Shown here piece by piece: positions 53,700-62,226 of a DNA stretch of 64,000 nucleotides (position 1 is its first letter; the number at the start of each line of letters is the position of its first letter). Source of the stretch: Paraburkholderia ferrariae NBRC 106233 (GTDB lineage: Bacteria > Pseudomonadota > Gammaproteobacteria > Burkholderiales > Burkholderiaceae); assembly GCF_000685035.1 (NCBI RefSeq), contig NZ_BAYB01000024.1:109569-173568 (forward strand). Direction: 5' to 3'. The translations under genes and the position numbers were made by a program. Below the pieces are notes generated by a model, which was not told the origin of the DNA, did no database searches, and saw only the letters and a list, made by a program, of their open reading frames with translations.

Positions 53700-54665
53700 A
53701 TGAGTACCTGCAACACGGGCCCCGACTTCTCGTCGGGCTTCCCGGCCTTCGTTTCGGCCGGCGACATCCTCACCGATCTCGTACGCACGCCGGCACCCGA
53801 CGGCACCCCGGCGCATGCCGATTCGCAATGGCGCGCGCACCCGGGCGGCGCCGGCTGGAACGTCGCGCGCGCGGTCGCGCGGCTCGGCCTGCCCACGGCC
53901 TGCGTGGGCTCGCTCGGCACCGACAACTTCTCCGACGAACTGTGGAACGCGAGCGTCGCGGCCGGCCTCGACATGCGCTTCATGCAGCGCGTGGAGCGGC
54001 CGCCGCTTCTCGCCATCGTCCACGAAACGCATCCGCCCGCGTATTACTTCATCGGCGAGCAAAGCGCCGACCTCGCCTTCGATCCCGCGAAGCTGCCCGA
54101 AGGCTGGCGCGCGCAGGCGAAGTGGGCGCACTTCGGCTGCATCAGCCTCGTGCGCCAGCCGCTCGGCGAAACGCTCGCCACCCTGGCGGCCGAACTGCGC
54201 GCCGCCGGCGTGAAGATCAGCTTCGACCCGAACTACCGCAACCTGATGGCGCACGGCTACGAGCCGATCCTGCGCCGCATGGCGGCGCTCGCCGATCTCA
54301 TCAAGGTCTCCGACGAAGACCTGCGCATGCTGTTCCCGGGCCAGAGCGAAGCCGAGGCCATCGCGTCGGTGCGTGCGCTGAATCCGGCCGCGACGGTGCT
54401 CGTCACGCGCGGCGCGCAAGCGGCCTCGCTGTACACCGCCGGAGGCGAGGTGCTCGAAGCGGCGCCGCCGCGCGTCGAAGTGGCGGACACGGTGGGCGCG
54501 GGCGACGCCTCGATCGGCGGCCTGCTCTTCAGCCTCATGAGCACGCCGCAGCGCACGTGGCGCCAACACCTGGCGTTCGCGCTGGCCGCGGGCGCGGCGG
54601 CCTGCCGGCGGCCCGGCGCGCATTCGCCGACGCTCGACGAAGTGGTCGCGCTGCTCGCGGACTAG
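53700..54665 (+). CDS. PfkB family sugar kinase, probable fructokinase
   Basis: A 321-residue ribokinase-fold protein. N-terminal substrate motif GGAGWNVARAVARLGLPTACVGSLGTDNFSDEL, and the C-terminal DTVGAGDASIGGLL containing the catalytic Asp and the anion hole (PfkB signature 2). AAGGAGGAGACGCA precedes the ATG, 12 bases after the isomerase. The expected reaction is fructose to fructose 6-phosphate, completing a mannose-fructose-F6P path. Specificity for other ketoses cannot be excluded. Confidence 0.88.
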   Translation: MSTCNTGPDFSSGFPAFVSAGDILTDLVRTPAPDGTPAHADSQWRAHPGGAGWNVARAVARLGLPTACVGSLGTDNFSDELWNASVAAGLDMRFMQRVERPPLLAIVHETHPPAYYFIGEQSADLAFDPAKLPEGWRAQAKWAHFGCISLVRQPLGETLATLAAELRAAGVKISFDPNYRNLMAHGYEPILRRMAALADLIKVSDEDLRMLFPGQSEAEAIASVRALNPAATVLVTRGAQAASLYTAGGEVLEAAPPRVEVADTVGAGDASIGGLLFSLMSTPQRTWRQHLAFALAAGAAACRRPGAHSPTLDEVVALLAD

Positions 54666-54784
54666 CTGTCATCTGCGTGCCCCGCAACCGCGCGGGCAAC
54701 GTGCTAGCATGGAATTTCCTCCCGGTGCCGCGTGCCGTGCGGGCCACGCGCCGGGCAGGTATTTCCTTTCCAGAGGAGCGCGCT

Positions 54785-55006
54785 ATGGACGACGTCACCT
54801 ACACCAAGGGGATCTACACGGCGGTCGCAACGGCGCGGCCCGTGGACGGCGGCCAGTATCAGGGCCTGGTCTCACTGGCGCGCGACGACGGCGAGGAACT
54901 CGAAAACGCGGTCTACGAAGTGGACGGCGTATCGGGCACGCCGGAAGAAGCTCTGGAAGAAGCCAAGGCACTGGCGCACCGCATTCTTGGCGAGCTCGAA
55001 CTGTAG
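54785..55006 (+). CDS. small conserved hypothetical protein
   Basis: A 73-residue acidic protein (MDDVTYTKGIYTAVATARPV ... TPEEALEEAKALAHRILGELEL). It looks like a beta-rich N-terminus and a C-terminal helix. No motif recognised. CAGAGGAGCGCT precedes the ATG. It is followed 65 bases later by another small protein gene of similar kind. Confidence 0.6.
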   Translation: MDDVTYTKGIYTAVATARPVDGGQYQGLVSLARDDGEELENAVYEVDGVSGTPEEALEEAKALAHRILGELEL

Positions 55007-55071
55007 GGCGCCCTGCCAGGCCCGGCGCGCGGAATTCGAGGCGTTCACCGGTAATCCGGCTGGAGGCGATC

Positions 55072-55317
55072 ATGGCCGATCAGCTCTTTCTCTATGGCGT
55101 CTACGCGATCCGCGTGCATCCGCTCGAACTGCAGGGTGCGCGCTGGGACGCCGAATATCAGATCACGCACCGCGACAAGCCCGTGCAGCCGTGGATCACC
55201 CTCGGCGGCAATGCGGGCTTCGAGGCGCCGGAGGTTGCCGTCGATGCGGCTCGCCGCCAGGCGATTGCCGATATCGAGCACGGCGCGGGCATTCCGAGGC
55301 CGCACGCGTTCCCGTGA
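55072..55317 (+). CDS. small hypothetical protein
   Basis: An 81-residue protein (MADQLFLYGVYAIRVHPLEL ... AIADIEHGAGIPRPHAFP), with a helix AVDAARRQAIADIEHG near the end. The layout (beta part, then a helix with Ala/Asp/Glu) is like the preceding 73-residue protein, and both may be diverged members of a small family. TGGAGGCGATC precedes the ATG. Its stop is inside a direct repeat. Confidence 0.6.
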   Translation: MADQLFLYGVYAIRVHPLELQGARWDAEYQITHRDKPVQPWITLGGNAGFEAPEVAVDAARRQAIADIEHGAGIPRPHAFP

Positions 55318-55347
55318 GTTGTCGCTGAGTCTTCCCTGAGTTGTCGC
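55315..55347. repeat. 11-base direct repeat over a stop codon
   Basis: TGAGTTGTCGC at 55315-55325 and 55337-55347 (22-base period), with a further TGAGT at 55326-55330 between. The first three bases are the stop of the 81-residue gene. Confidence 0.8.
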
Positions 55348-55463
55348 CGAGGTTCGTGCCGAAGCCTAGCGCGCGCGGCGCGCCATGCCGCACCACATCC
55401 CGCTTGTCCACTCTCTTCGGCGTTGCTACGCTTGTGCGCATTTCAGCCCGAAGAGACCCCGCC

Positions 55464-56438
55464 ATGACGCCCGAGCCGTCGCAACCGAGCGCATCCGCGC
55501 AAGCCGCTCAAGACCGCGCCGGACCGGCCGAGCGGCAGCGTCGCTCCGGCGGGACGCCGCGCAAGCTCGCCATCGGCTCGCGCAAAATCATCGTGCACGG
55601 CATGCCGGCCACGAACTGGCGCGACCTCTATCACAGCGCGCTCACCATGCGCTGGCCCACCTTCTTCGCCTCGCTCGCCGGGCTCTTCCTGATCCTCAAC
55701 ACGGTCTTCGCCTGCCTCTATCAACTGGGCCACGCGCCCATCGCCAACCAGTACCCGGACGGCTTTGGCGGCGCCTTCTTCTTCAGCGTCGAAACGCTCG
55801 CCACGGTCGGCTACGGCGACATGCATCCGCAGACCGTCTATGGCCACCTCGTCGCGACCTTCGAGATCTTCGTCGGCATGTCGGGCGTGGCGTTGGCCAC
55901 GGGGCTCGTGTTCGCGCGCTTCTCGCGCCCGCGCGCGAAGATCATGTTCACGCGCGAAGTGGTGGTGCATCCCATCAACGGCCACACCACGCTGATGGTG
56001 CGCGCGGCCAACGCGCGCCAGAACGTGATTGCCGAAGCCCGCGCGAAGCTGCGGCTCATGCGCGTGGAAACCACCTCGGACGGCTACACGGCGAGGCGCA
56101 TCTACGATCTCAAGCTCGTGCGCGACCAGCACCCCATCTTCACGCTCGGCTGGAACCTCATGCACGTGATCGACGAAGCCAGCCCGCTCTATGGCGAAAC
56201 GGCGGAATCGCTCGCGCACAAGCACGCCTCGCTGCTGGTGATGATCGAGGGCTCCGACGAATCGACGGCGCAGACCATGCAGGCGCGCCATAGCTGGTCC
56301 GATGGCGAGATTCGCTGGCATTACCGCTACGTGGATCTGCTTTACGAAGTGGACGGCGTGAGCCACATCGACTACGCGAACTTCCACGAAATCGAGCCCT
56401 ACGACGGGCCGCCTGCGTACGGGTCGCAGTTCGTCTGA
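55464..56438 (+). CDS. inward-rectifier-type potassium channel (KirBac1.1-like)
   Basis: A 324-residue channel close in length to B. pseudomallei KirBac1.1 (333). After a 45-residue cytoplasmic part come the slide helix (NWRDLYHSALTMRWPTFF), outer helix (LAGLFLILNTVFACLYQLG), pore helix and selectivity filter TVGYGD (114-119), inner helix (HLVATFEIFVGMSGVALATGLVFARFSRP) and the cytoplasmic immunoglobulin-like domain (about 150-324). It passes K+ across the inner membrane. The stop codon lies in a short direct repeat. Confidence 0.93.
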   Translation: MTPEPSQPSASAQAAQDRAGPAERQRRSGGTPRKLAIGSRKIIVHGMPATNWRDLYHSALTMRWPTFFASLAGLFLILNTVFACLYQLGHAPIANQYPDGFGGAFFFSVETLATVGYGDMHPQTVYGHLVATFEIFVGMSGVALATGLVFARFSRPRAKIMFTREVVVHPINGHTTLMVRAANARQNVIAEARAKLRLMRVETTSDGYTARRIYDLKLVRDQHPIFTLGWNLMHVIDEASPLYGETAESLAHKHASLLVMIEGSDESTAQTMQARHSWSDGEIRWHYRYVDLLYEVDGVSHIDYANFHEIEPYDGPPAYGSQFV

Positions 56439-56455
56439 AGCGGGCTTTGAAGCGG
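56436..56455. repeat. 8-base direct repeat over a stop codon
   Basis: TGAAGCGG at 56436-56443 and 56448-56455 (12-base period). The first TGA is the stop of the KirBac gene. Confidence 0.7.
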
Positions 56456-56575
56456 CCTTCGGGGCGGGGTCCGCCACACCCTCCTGGCGGGTAGCGGAAA
56501 ATTCATCTCAAAAAATGGCATTGCTGGGCAGCATCTCGCGCAAGCCGCCCGGCGGCAGAGGCAGTTAGCAAAATA

Positions 56576-56604
56576 TTTCCCTCATTGGCGCGAAAAAATA
56601 GAGT
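56576..56604 (+). promoter_or_regulatory. candidate promoter of the 2-oxoacid:ferredoxin oxidoreductase gene
   Basis: TTTCCC, 17-base spacer, TAGAGT, 60 bases before the ATG at 56664, in the only A/T-rich part of the gap. Confidence 0.3.
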
Positions 56605-56663
56605 CTCTTTCGACATGGGCCGGACAGCCGCCGCGTCGAAGCACTACAACGGAGACTCCCCCA

Positions 56664-59600
56664 ATGACTGCCCGCCCCGCGTTCGGCAACTCGCCCGCGT
56701 TTGGTCCCGCCTCGCCGCCGCTCGCCGACTACCGCCTGAGCGACAACCTCACCGCCACGCGCGGCCGCATTTTCCTCACCGGCACCCAGGCGCTCATCCG
56801 CCTCGCGCTGATGCAGCACGCGAGCGACGCCGCACACGGCCTGAACACCGCGGGCTTCATCAGCGGCTACCGCGGCTCGCCGCTCGGCATGGTCGATCAG
56901 CAGGCGTGGAAGGCGAAGAAACTGCTCGACGCGGCCGGCGTGCGCTTTCTGCCCGCCATCAACGAGGAACTGGGCGGCACGGCGGTGCTCGGCACGCAGC
57001 GCGTGGAAGCCGACCCGGAGCGCACCGTCGAAGGCGTGTTCGCGATGTGGTACGGCAAGGGCCCGGGCGTGGACCGCGCGGGCGACGCGCTCAAGCACGG
57101 CAACGCCTACGGTTCGTCGCCGCACGGCGGCGTGCTCGTGGTGGCGGGCGACGACCACGGCTGCGTGTCGTCGTCGATGCCGCATCAGAGCGACTTCGCG
57201 ATGATGTCGTGGCACATGCCGGTCGTGAACCCGTCGAACGTGGCGGACATGCTCGAATTCGGGCTGTACGGCTGGGCGCTCTCGCGCTACTCGGGCGCAT
57301 GGGTGGGCTTCAAGGCGATTTCGGAAACGGTGGAGTCGGGCTCGACCGTCGATCTCGATGCGATCAAGACCGACTGGCACGCCCCCGAAGGCTTCACCGC
57401 GCCCGCGGGCGGCCTGCATAACCGCTGGCCCGATCTGCCGAGCCTCGCCATCGAAGCGCGCCTCGCCGCCAAGCTCGACGCGGTGCGCCACTTCGCGCGC
57501 GTGAACAGCATCGACAAGTGGATCGCGCCGAGCCCGCACGCGAACGTGGGCATCGTCACCTGCGGCAAGGCGCACCTGGACCTGATGGAAGCGCTGCGCC
57601 GCCTCGATCTCTCGCTCGACGATCTCGACGCGGCGGGCGTGCGCATCTACAAGGTGGGGCTCTCGTTCCCGCTGGAGATGTCGCGCATCGACGCGTTCGT
57701 CGCGGGCCTCACCGACGTGCTCGTGATCGAAGAGAAAGGTCCGGTGATCGAGCAGCAGATCAAGGATTACCTCTACAACCGCGAGGCAGGCGCGCGCCCC
57801 GCCATCACCGGCAAGCACGCCGAAGACGGCACCGTGCAGCTCTCCGAACTTGGCGAGCTGCGCCCCTCGCGCATCCTGCCCGTGTTCGCCGCCTGGCTCG
57901 CGAAGCACAAGCCGGCGCTCGACCGCCGCGAACGCGTGGTCGATCTCGTCGCGCCGCAGATCCTCTCGAACGTGGCCGACGCCGTGCGCCGCACGCCCTA
58001 CTTCTGCTCGGGCTGCCCGCACAACACCTCGACGAAGGTGCCCGAAGGCTCCATCGCGCAGGCCGGCATCGGCTGCCACTTCATGGCTTCGTGGATGGAG
58101 CGCGACACCACGGGCCTGATCCAGATGGGTGGCGAAGGCGTGGACTGGGCCGCGCACTCGATGTTCACGAACATGAAGCACGTGTTCCAGAACCTTGGCG
58201 ACGGCACCTACTTTCATTCAGGTATCCTTGCGATCCGCCAGGCCGTGGCCGCGAAGGCCAACATCACCTACAAGATTCTCTACAACGACGCCGTGGCCAT
58301 GACGGGCGGCCAGCCCGTGGACGGCAGCATCTCGGTGCCGCAGATCGCGCGCCAGGTGGAAGCCGAAGGCGTCTCGCGCTTCGTCGTGGTGAGCGACGAG
58401 CCCGAAAAGTACGACGGCCATCACGGCCTCTTCCCGAACGGCACGACGTTCCACCATCGCAGCGAACTGGACACGGTGCAGCGCGAGTTGCGCGACACCC
58501 CGGGCGTGACCGTGCTGATCTACGACCAGACCTGCGCCGCCGAAAAGCGCCGCCGCCGCAAGAAGGGCGAATTCCCCGACCCGAACAAGCGCCTCTTCAT
58601 CAACGAAGAAGTGTGCGAAGGCTGCGGCGATTGCGGCGTGCAGTCGAACTGCCTTTCGGTGGAGCCGGTGGAAACCGGACTGGGCCGCAAGCGCCGCATC
58701 GACCAGTCCTCGTGCAACAAGGACTACTCGTGCGTGAACGGCTTCTGCCCGAGCTTCGTGACGATCGAAGGCGGCAAGCTAAAGAAGGCCGCGGGCGCCG
58801 CGTTCGATCCGCAGGCGCTCGTCGCGCGCGTCGAAGCGCTGCCGGTGCCGCAGACGCATCTGGACAACGCGCCCTACGACATCCTCGTGACCGGCGTGGG
58901 CGGCACGGGCGTGGTGACGGTGGGCGCGCTCATCAGCATGGCCGCGCATCTGGAAGGCAAGAGCGCTTCGGTGCTCGACTTCATGGGCTTCGCGCAAAAG
59001 GGCGGCTCGGTGCTCTCGTTCGTGCGTTTTGCCGCGACCGACGCGCTGCTCAACCAGGTGCGCATCGACACGCAGCAGGCCGACCTGCTGCTCTCCTGCG
59101 ACATGGTGGTGGGCGCGAGCGCCGACGCGCTGCAGACCGTGCGCCACGACCGCACGCGCATGGTGGTGAACACGCACCAGATTCCGAACGCCTCGTTCGT
59201 GCAGAACCCCGAAGCGAATCTGCATGCGGACGCACTGCTCGCGAAAATGCGCCACGCGGCAACGAATGGCGCGGCCGGCGCGCAAGACCCGCTTTCGACG
59301 TGCGACGCGCAGGCCCTCGCACAGCGTTTTCTCGGCGACACCATCGGCGCGAACATCGTGATGCTCGGCTTCGCCTGGCAGCTCGGCCTCGTGCCGGTCT
59401 CGCTCGCGGCGCTCACGCGCGCCATCGAGCTCAACAACGTGGCCGTGCCGGCGAACCTGCTGGCGTTCTCGATTGGCCGCCTCGCCGCCGCCGATCCCGC
59501 CGCGCTCGAATCGCTCGATGCCGCGCGCAAGCAGATCGCCGCGCCGAAACTCACGCAAACGCTCGACGAACTGATCGCCGACCGCGAAGCGCGCCTCGTC

Positions 59601-60281
59601 GCCTACGGCGGCGCAAGCTACGCGAAGCGCTATCGCGCGCTCGTCGATGCAACGCGCGCCGTGGATAAACCCGCGGACAAGGCGCTCACGCGCGCCGTCG
59701 CGACAACGTTCTACCGCCTGCTTGCGGTGAAGGACGAATACGAAGTCGCACGCCTGCACACCGACCCGGCGTTCCGCGCCGCGCTCGAAGCCCAGTTCGA
59801 AGGCACGGCGGGCCGCGATTTCACGGTGAAGTTCAACATGGCGCCGCCGGTTCTCGCGCGCGCAAAACATGGCGAAGTGCCGCGCAAGATGCAGTTCGGC
59901 CAGTGGCTCTGGAGCGCGCTCGCGCTGATTTCGAAGGGTCGCGGCGTGCGCGGCACGTGGATCGATCCGTTCGGCAAGACGCTCGAGCGCCGCATGGAGC
60001 GCGCCCTCGCCGACGACTACGAAGCCACGCTGCGCGCCGCCCTCGCCGGCCTGAACACCGAAAACGCCGACGACATCGCGAAGCTCGCGAGCCTGCACCA
60101 GCGCGTACGCGGCTACGGCCACGTGAAGCTCGCAAATCTCGCCGCCGTGAAGCGCAGCGAACGCGAACTCGCGGCGCGACTGGGCATCGAGCCCGCGACG
60201 AGCGCGGCGGTCAAGGAAGCGCTCGCACAGGCGAAAGGTGCGGGCACGCTGCGCGGCATTCCGGTTGTCGTCGCCAGGTAA
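56664..60281 (+). CDS. fused indolepyruvate/2-oxoacid:ferredoxin oxidoreductase
   Basis: A 1,205-residue protein combining IorA- and IorB-type domains. The order is pyrimidine-binding domain (from GFISGYRGSPLGMVDQQAW), TPP-binding region with Cys-containing FCSGCPHNTSTKVPEG and GMGGEGVDW-like GGEGVDWAAHSMF, the iron-sulfur segment VCEGCGDCGVQSNC (first Cys at 651) and, in the last third, the gamma-type domain (ILVTGVGGTGVVTVGALISMAA). It converts aryl pyruvates to aryl-acetyl-CoA with ferredoxin as acceptor. It stands alone; beta-proteobacteria usually have this fused form. A promoter candidate and a terminator bracket it. Confidence 0.9.
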   Translation: MTARPAFGNSPAFGPASPPLADYRLSDNLTATRGRIFLTGTQALIRLALMQHASDAAHGLNTAGFISGYRGSPLGMVDQQAWKAKKLLDAAGVRFLPAINEELGGTAVLGTQRVEADPERTVEGVFAMWYGKGPGVDRAGDALKHGNAYGSSPHGGVLVVAGDDHGCVSSSMPHQSDFAMMSWHMPVVNPSNVADMLEFGLYGWALSRYSGAWVGFKAISETVESGSTVDLDAIKTDWHAPEGFTAPAGGLHNRWPDLPSLAIEARLAAKLDAVRHFARVNSIDKWIAPSPHANVGIVTCGKAHLDLMEALRRLDLSLDDLDAAGVRIYKVGLSFPLEMSRIDAFVAGLTDVLVIEEKGPVIEQQIKDYLYNREAGARPAITGKHAEDGTVQLSELGELRPSRILPVFAAWLAKHKPALDRRERVVDLVAPQILSNVADAVRRTPYFCSGCPHNTSTKVPEGSIAQAGIGCHFMASWMERDTTGLIQMGGEGVDWAAHSMFTNMKHVFQNLGDGTYFHSGILAIRQAVAAKANITYKILYNDAVAMTGGQPVDGSISVPQIARQVEAEGVSRFVVVSDEPEKYDGHHGLFPNGTTFHHRSELDTVQRELRDTPGVTVLIYDQTCAAEKRRRRKKGEFPDPNKRLFINEEVCEGCGDCGVQSNCLSVEPVETGLGRKRRIDQSSCNKDYSCVNGFCPSFVTIEGGKLKKAAGAAFDPQALVARVEALPVPQTHLDNAPYDILVTGVGGTGVVTVGALISMAAHLEGKSASVLDFMGFAQKGGSVLSFVRFAATDALLNQVRIDTQQADLLLSCDMVVGASADALQTVRHDRTRMVVNTHQIPNASFVQNPEANLHADALLAKMRHAATNGAAGAQDPLSTCDAQALAQRFLGDTIGANIVMLGFAWQLGLVPVSLAALTRAIELNNVAVPANLLAFSIGRLAAADPAALESLDAARKQIAAPKLTQTLDELIADREARLVAYGGASYAKRYRALVDATRAVDKPADKALTRAVATTFYRLLAVKDEYEVARLHTDPAFRAALEAQFEGTAGRDFTVKFNMAPPVLARAKHGEVPRKMQFGQWLWSALALISKGRGVRGTWIDPFGKTLERRMERALADDYEATLRAALAGLNTENADDIAKLASLHQRVRGYGHVKLANLAAVKRSERELAARLGIEPATSAAVKEALAQAKGAGTLRGIPVVVAR

Positions 60282-60310
60282 GGTAACGCGAGGCATAGCG
60301 AAGCAAGGAA

Positions 60311-60340
60311 GCGCGCGCCGTTCATCTGGACGGCGCGCGC
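60311..60340. terminator. hairpin between convergent genes
   Basis: GCGCGCGCCGT / ACGGCGCGCGC, 11-base stem with an 8-base loop, 30 bases after the oxidoreductase stop. No U-tract. Confidence 0.55.
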
Positions 60341-60471
60341 CAACGTGAACCGTATGCACCCGCGCCGCGCTCGTCGCGATGACTTCGAGCACTACCCGTT
60401 CGTGTTGCCGCGGCTGTTCCATGCGAGCGCACCGTGTCGTGGAGACCACGGACATGATCGCAGAAGCGCGC

Positions 60472-61737
60472 CTACTCCACCCAGTCGATGTCGCCGCACA
60501 GCACGCCCAGCCGGTCGCCCACCTGCACGGCCATCGACAGCGTCACGCACGGCAGCGCCTCGTTGATCGACAGATACGGCGCGGTCACGTGCACGCGCCC
60601 GGGCGTGACGAGGGCCGCGCGAAAGTACGGACGGCGCAGCCAGTTCGCGCCTTGTGCGTCGTCGAGCGGCAGGAAGCGCGCATCGCCCTGGGCGCGATCC
60701 ACGCGCAGCACCACGTTGCGCCCCGTCTGCCGTCCGCTCGCGTCGAGCAGGAAGCAGCGCGCCGCGTGCGCGAGGCCGAGGAAGTTCCAGCACACCTCCT
60801 CCAGCGGTTCGCCCGCGGAAAGCCGCTCCGCCGCGCGCTCGAAGGCGCGCACATAAGGCGCAAGACGGCTTGCCATGCTGCGCTCGCGCTCCTCGGTCTG
60901 GGTGCGAAAGCGCTCCGTCGCCTCGGCGATCACGCATTGCGCCTGGCACGCGTCGGTGAGACCCGGCGCCGGCCGCGCGAAGAAGAAGCCTTGCGCGAAG
61001 TCCGCGTTGCAGGAGAGCGCGAGCTGCGCCTCCTGCTCTGTCTCCACGCCCTCGATCAGCACGAGCTTGCCCGCCTCGTGCAGCAGCGTGACGAGCGCGG
61101 GCAGCGTAGCCGCCATGTCCGAGCGATGCGCCGCGTGCAGCAGCATGATGCGGTCGAGCTTCACGATGTCGGGGTTGAGCTGCCACACGCGGCCGATATC
61201 CACGTGGCCCGCGCCGAAGTCGTCGAGCGCCACCAGAAAGCCGCGTTCGCGAAACGACGCCACGGCGCGCGCGAGGGCTTCGAGGTCGGTGACCTCCTCT
61301 TCGAGCACTTCGAGCACGATGCGCCGCGGCGGCAGGTCGAGCCGCCGCAGGTTCGCCAGCAGCGCCGCCGTGTGATACGGCTCGATCAGCGTGCCGGGGT
61401 GCACGTTGAGAAAGAGCCATTCGCGCTCGGCGCCCAGCAGCTTGAAGTTCTCGATATGCAGCCCTTGCGCGAGGCGGTCCACCTGCAGCGCCTCGCCCAC
61501 GCGCGCCGCGTCGCCGAACACGTCGAGCGGCGAGACCGGCCGGTCGAAGGCGTCGTGGGCGCGCAAGAGCCCCTCGTAGCCGATCGCCCGCATATGCGAG
61601 AGGCTGAATACGGGCTGGAATACGCTCGTCAGCGTGAGGTCGCCATGTTGGGCGCTATAGCGCTGCAGGCCCGAAGCGACGCTCAAATTGAAACCGTGCG
61701 GAACCACCGCCGGTCTGTCCTGTTGCTCTATGGTCAT
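60472..61737 (-). CDS. EAL domain c-di-GMP phosphodiesterase with extra C-terminal domain
   Basis: A 421-residue protein. EAL domain (about 30-265): GYEGLLRAHD, LFLNVHPGTL, IVLEVLEEEV, LVALDDFGAGH, DIVKLDRIML, LIEGVETEQE and QGFFFARPAPG, so the catalytic residues appear present. The C-terminal 150 residues (ERFRTQTEERERSMASRLAPYVRAFERAAERL, then a sensory-like fold ending LGVLCGDIDWVE) resemble a Cache/GAF-type ligand domain. No membrane segment. GAGGAAGGC precedes ATG 61737. Divergent from the antiporter. Confidence 0.85.
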   Translation of the reverse strand: MTIEQQDRPAVVPHGFNLSVASGLQRYSAQHGDLTLTSVFQPVFSLSHMRAIGYEGLLRAHDAFDRPVSPLDVFGDAARVGEALQVDRLAQGLHIENFKLLGAEREWLFLNVHPGTLIEPYHTAALLANLRRLDLPPRRIVLEVLEEEVTDLEALARAVASFRERGFLVALDDFGAGHVDIGRVWQLNPDIVKLDRIMLLHAAHRSDMAATLPALVTLLHEAGKLVLIEGVETEQEAQLALSCNADFAQGFFFARPAPGLTDACQAQCVIAEATERFRTQTEERERSMASRLAPYVRAFERAAERLSAGEPLEEVCWNFLGLAHAARCFLLDASGRQTGRNVVLRVDRAQGDARFLPLDDAQGANWLRRPYFRAALVTPGRVHVTAPYLSINEALPCVTLSMAVQVGDRLGVLCGDIDWVE

Positions 61738-62136
61738 GCCTTCCTCTCGCGCGAGAACGGCGCTGGCGGTGGCGCGACACGCTCGCGCGCTGTGGCCGCC
61801 AGGCCGGTTCATTGCGTCACAGGCTGCTGGAAAGCAAGGTCCGTGCTCACTCGCACTCCGATGTGGCACGCATCGAAGTGCGGGGGCCGAACGCGCTGCA
61901 TGCGCCGCGAGCGGGCATCGCGCGCACCAGAATCGTGCGCGGCCGGCGCCGGTGGTTCGTGCCGCGGCGGTCTGCGTCTGCTTGGGTTGCTGCGCCTGTG
62001 TCTCCTCCAGCAACGGCTTCTTCGTTCCTCCTGCTTCTCCGGCAGGCGCCCCTCGCCGGCGCGCCTCAGCCCATCCCGGCCCAGGCTTGCCCAGCCTTGC
62101 GTGCCGGCTTCGGGACGCCCGCGGCCGGGCTCGGGC

Positions 62137-62142
62137 TAAACT
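62137..62142 (+). promoter_or_regulatory. candidate -10 element for the antiporter
   Basis: TAAACT in the context GGGCTAAACTG, 85 bases before ATG 62227; no clear -35. Confidence 0.35.
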
Positions 62143-62192
62143 GTCGCCACCCTGCCGGTCTTCGGGCCGCTCGACCCACCTTCCGCTTTGAA

Positions 62193-62210
62193 GGGACACC
62201 CGGGTGTCCC
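62193..62210. promoter_or_regulatory. 18-base perfect palindrome in the antiporter leader
   Basis: GGGACACCCGGGTGTCCC reads the same on both strands and ends 16 bases before the ATG. As RNA it folds into a 7-base stem with a CCGG loop next to the start codon; as DNA it could be an operator downstream of the promoter. Confidence 0.5.
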
Positions 62211-62226
62211 GCGCTTCGCACGTTCG

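Larger units (their letters stand above)
61738..62226. other. 489-base divergent intergenic region
   Basis: Control region between the EAL gene and the antiporter. It contains a -10-like TAAACT (62137-62142) and the perfect palindrome at 62193-62210. ORFs through it are shadow frames; no gene supported. Confidence 0.5.

Noticed and set aside
52353..54623. 756-codon minus-strand ORF across the isomerase and kinase genes
   Set aside because: Spans two convincing plus-strand genes; composition is that of an antisense shadow.
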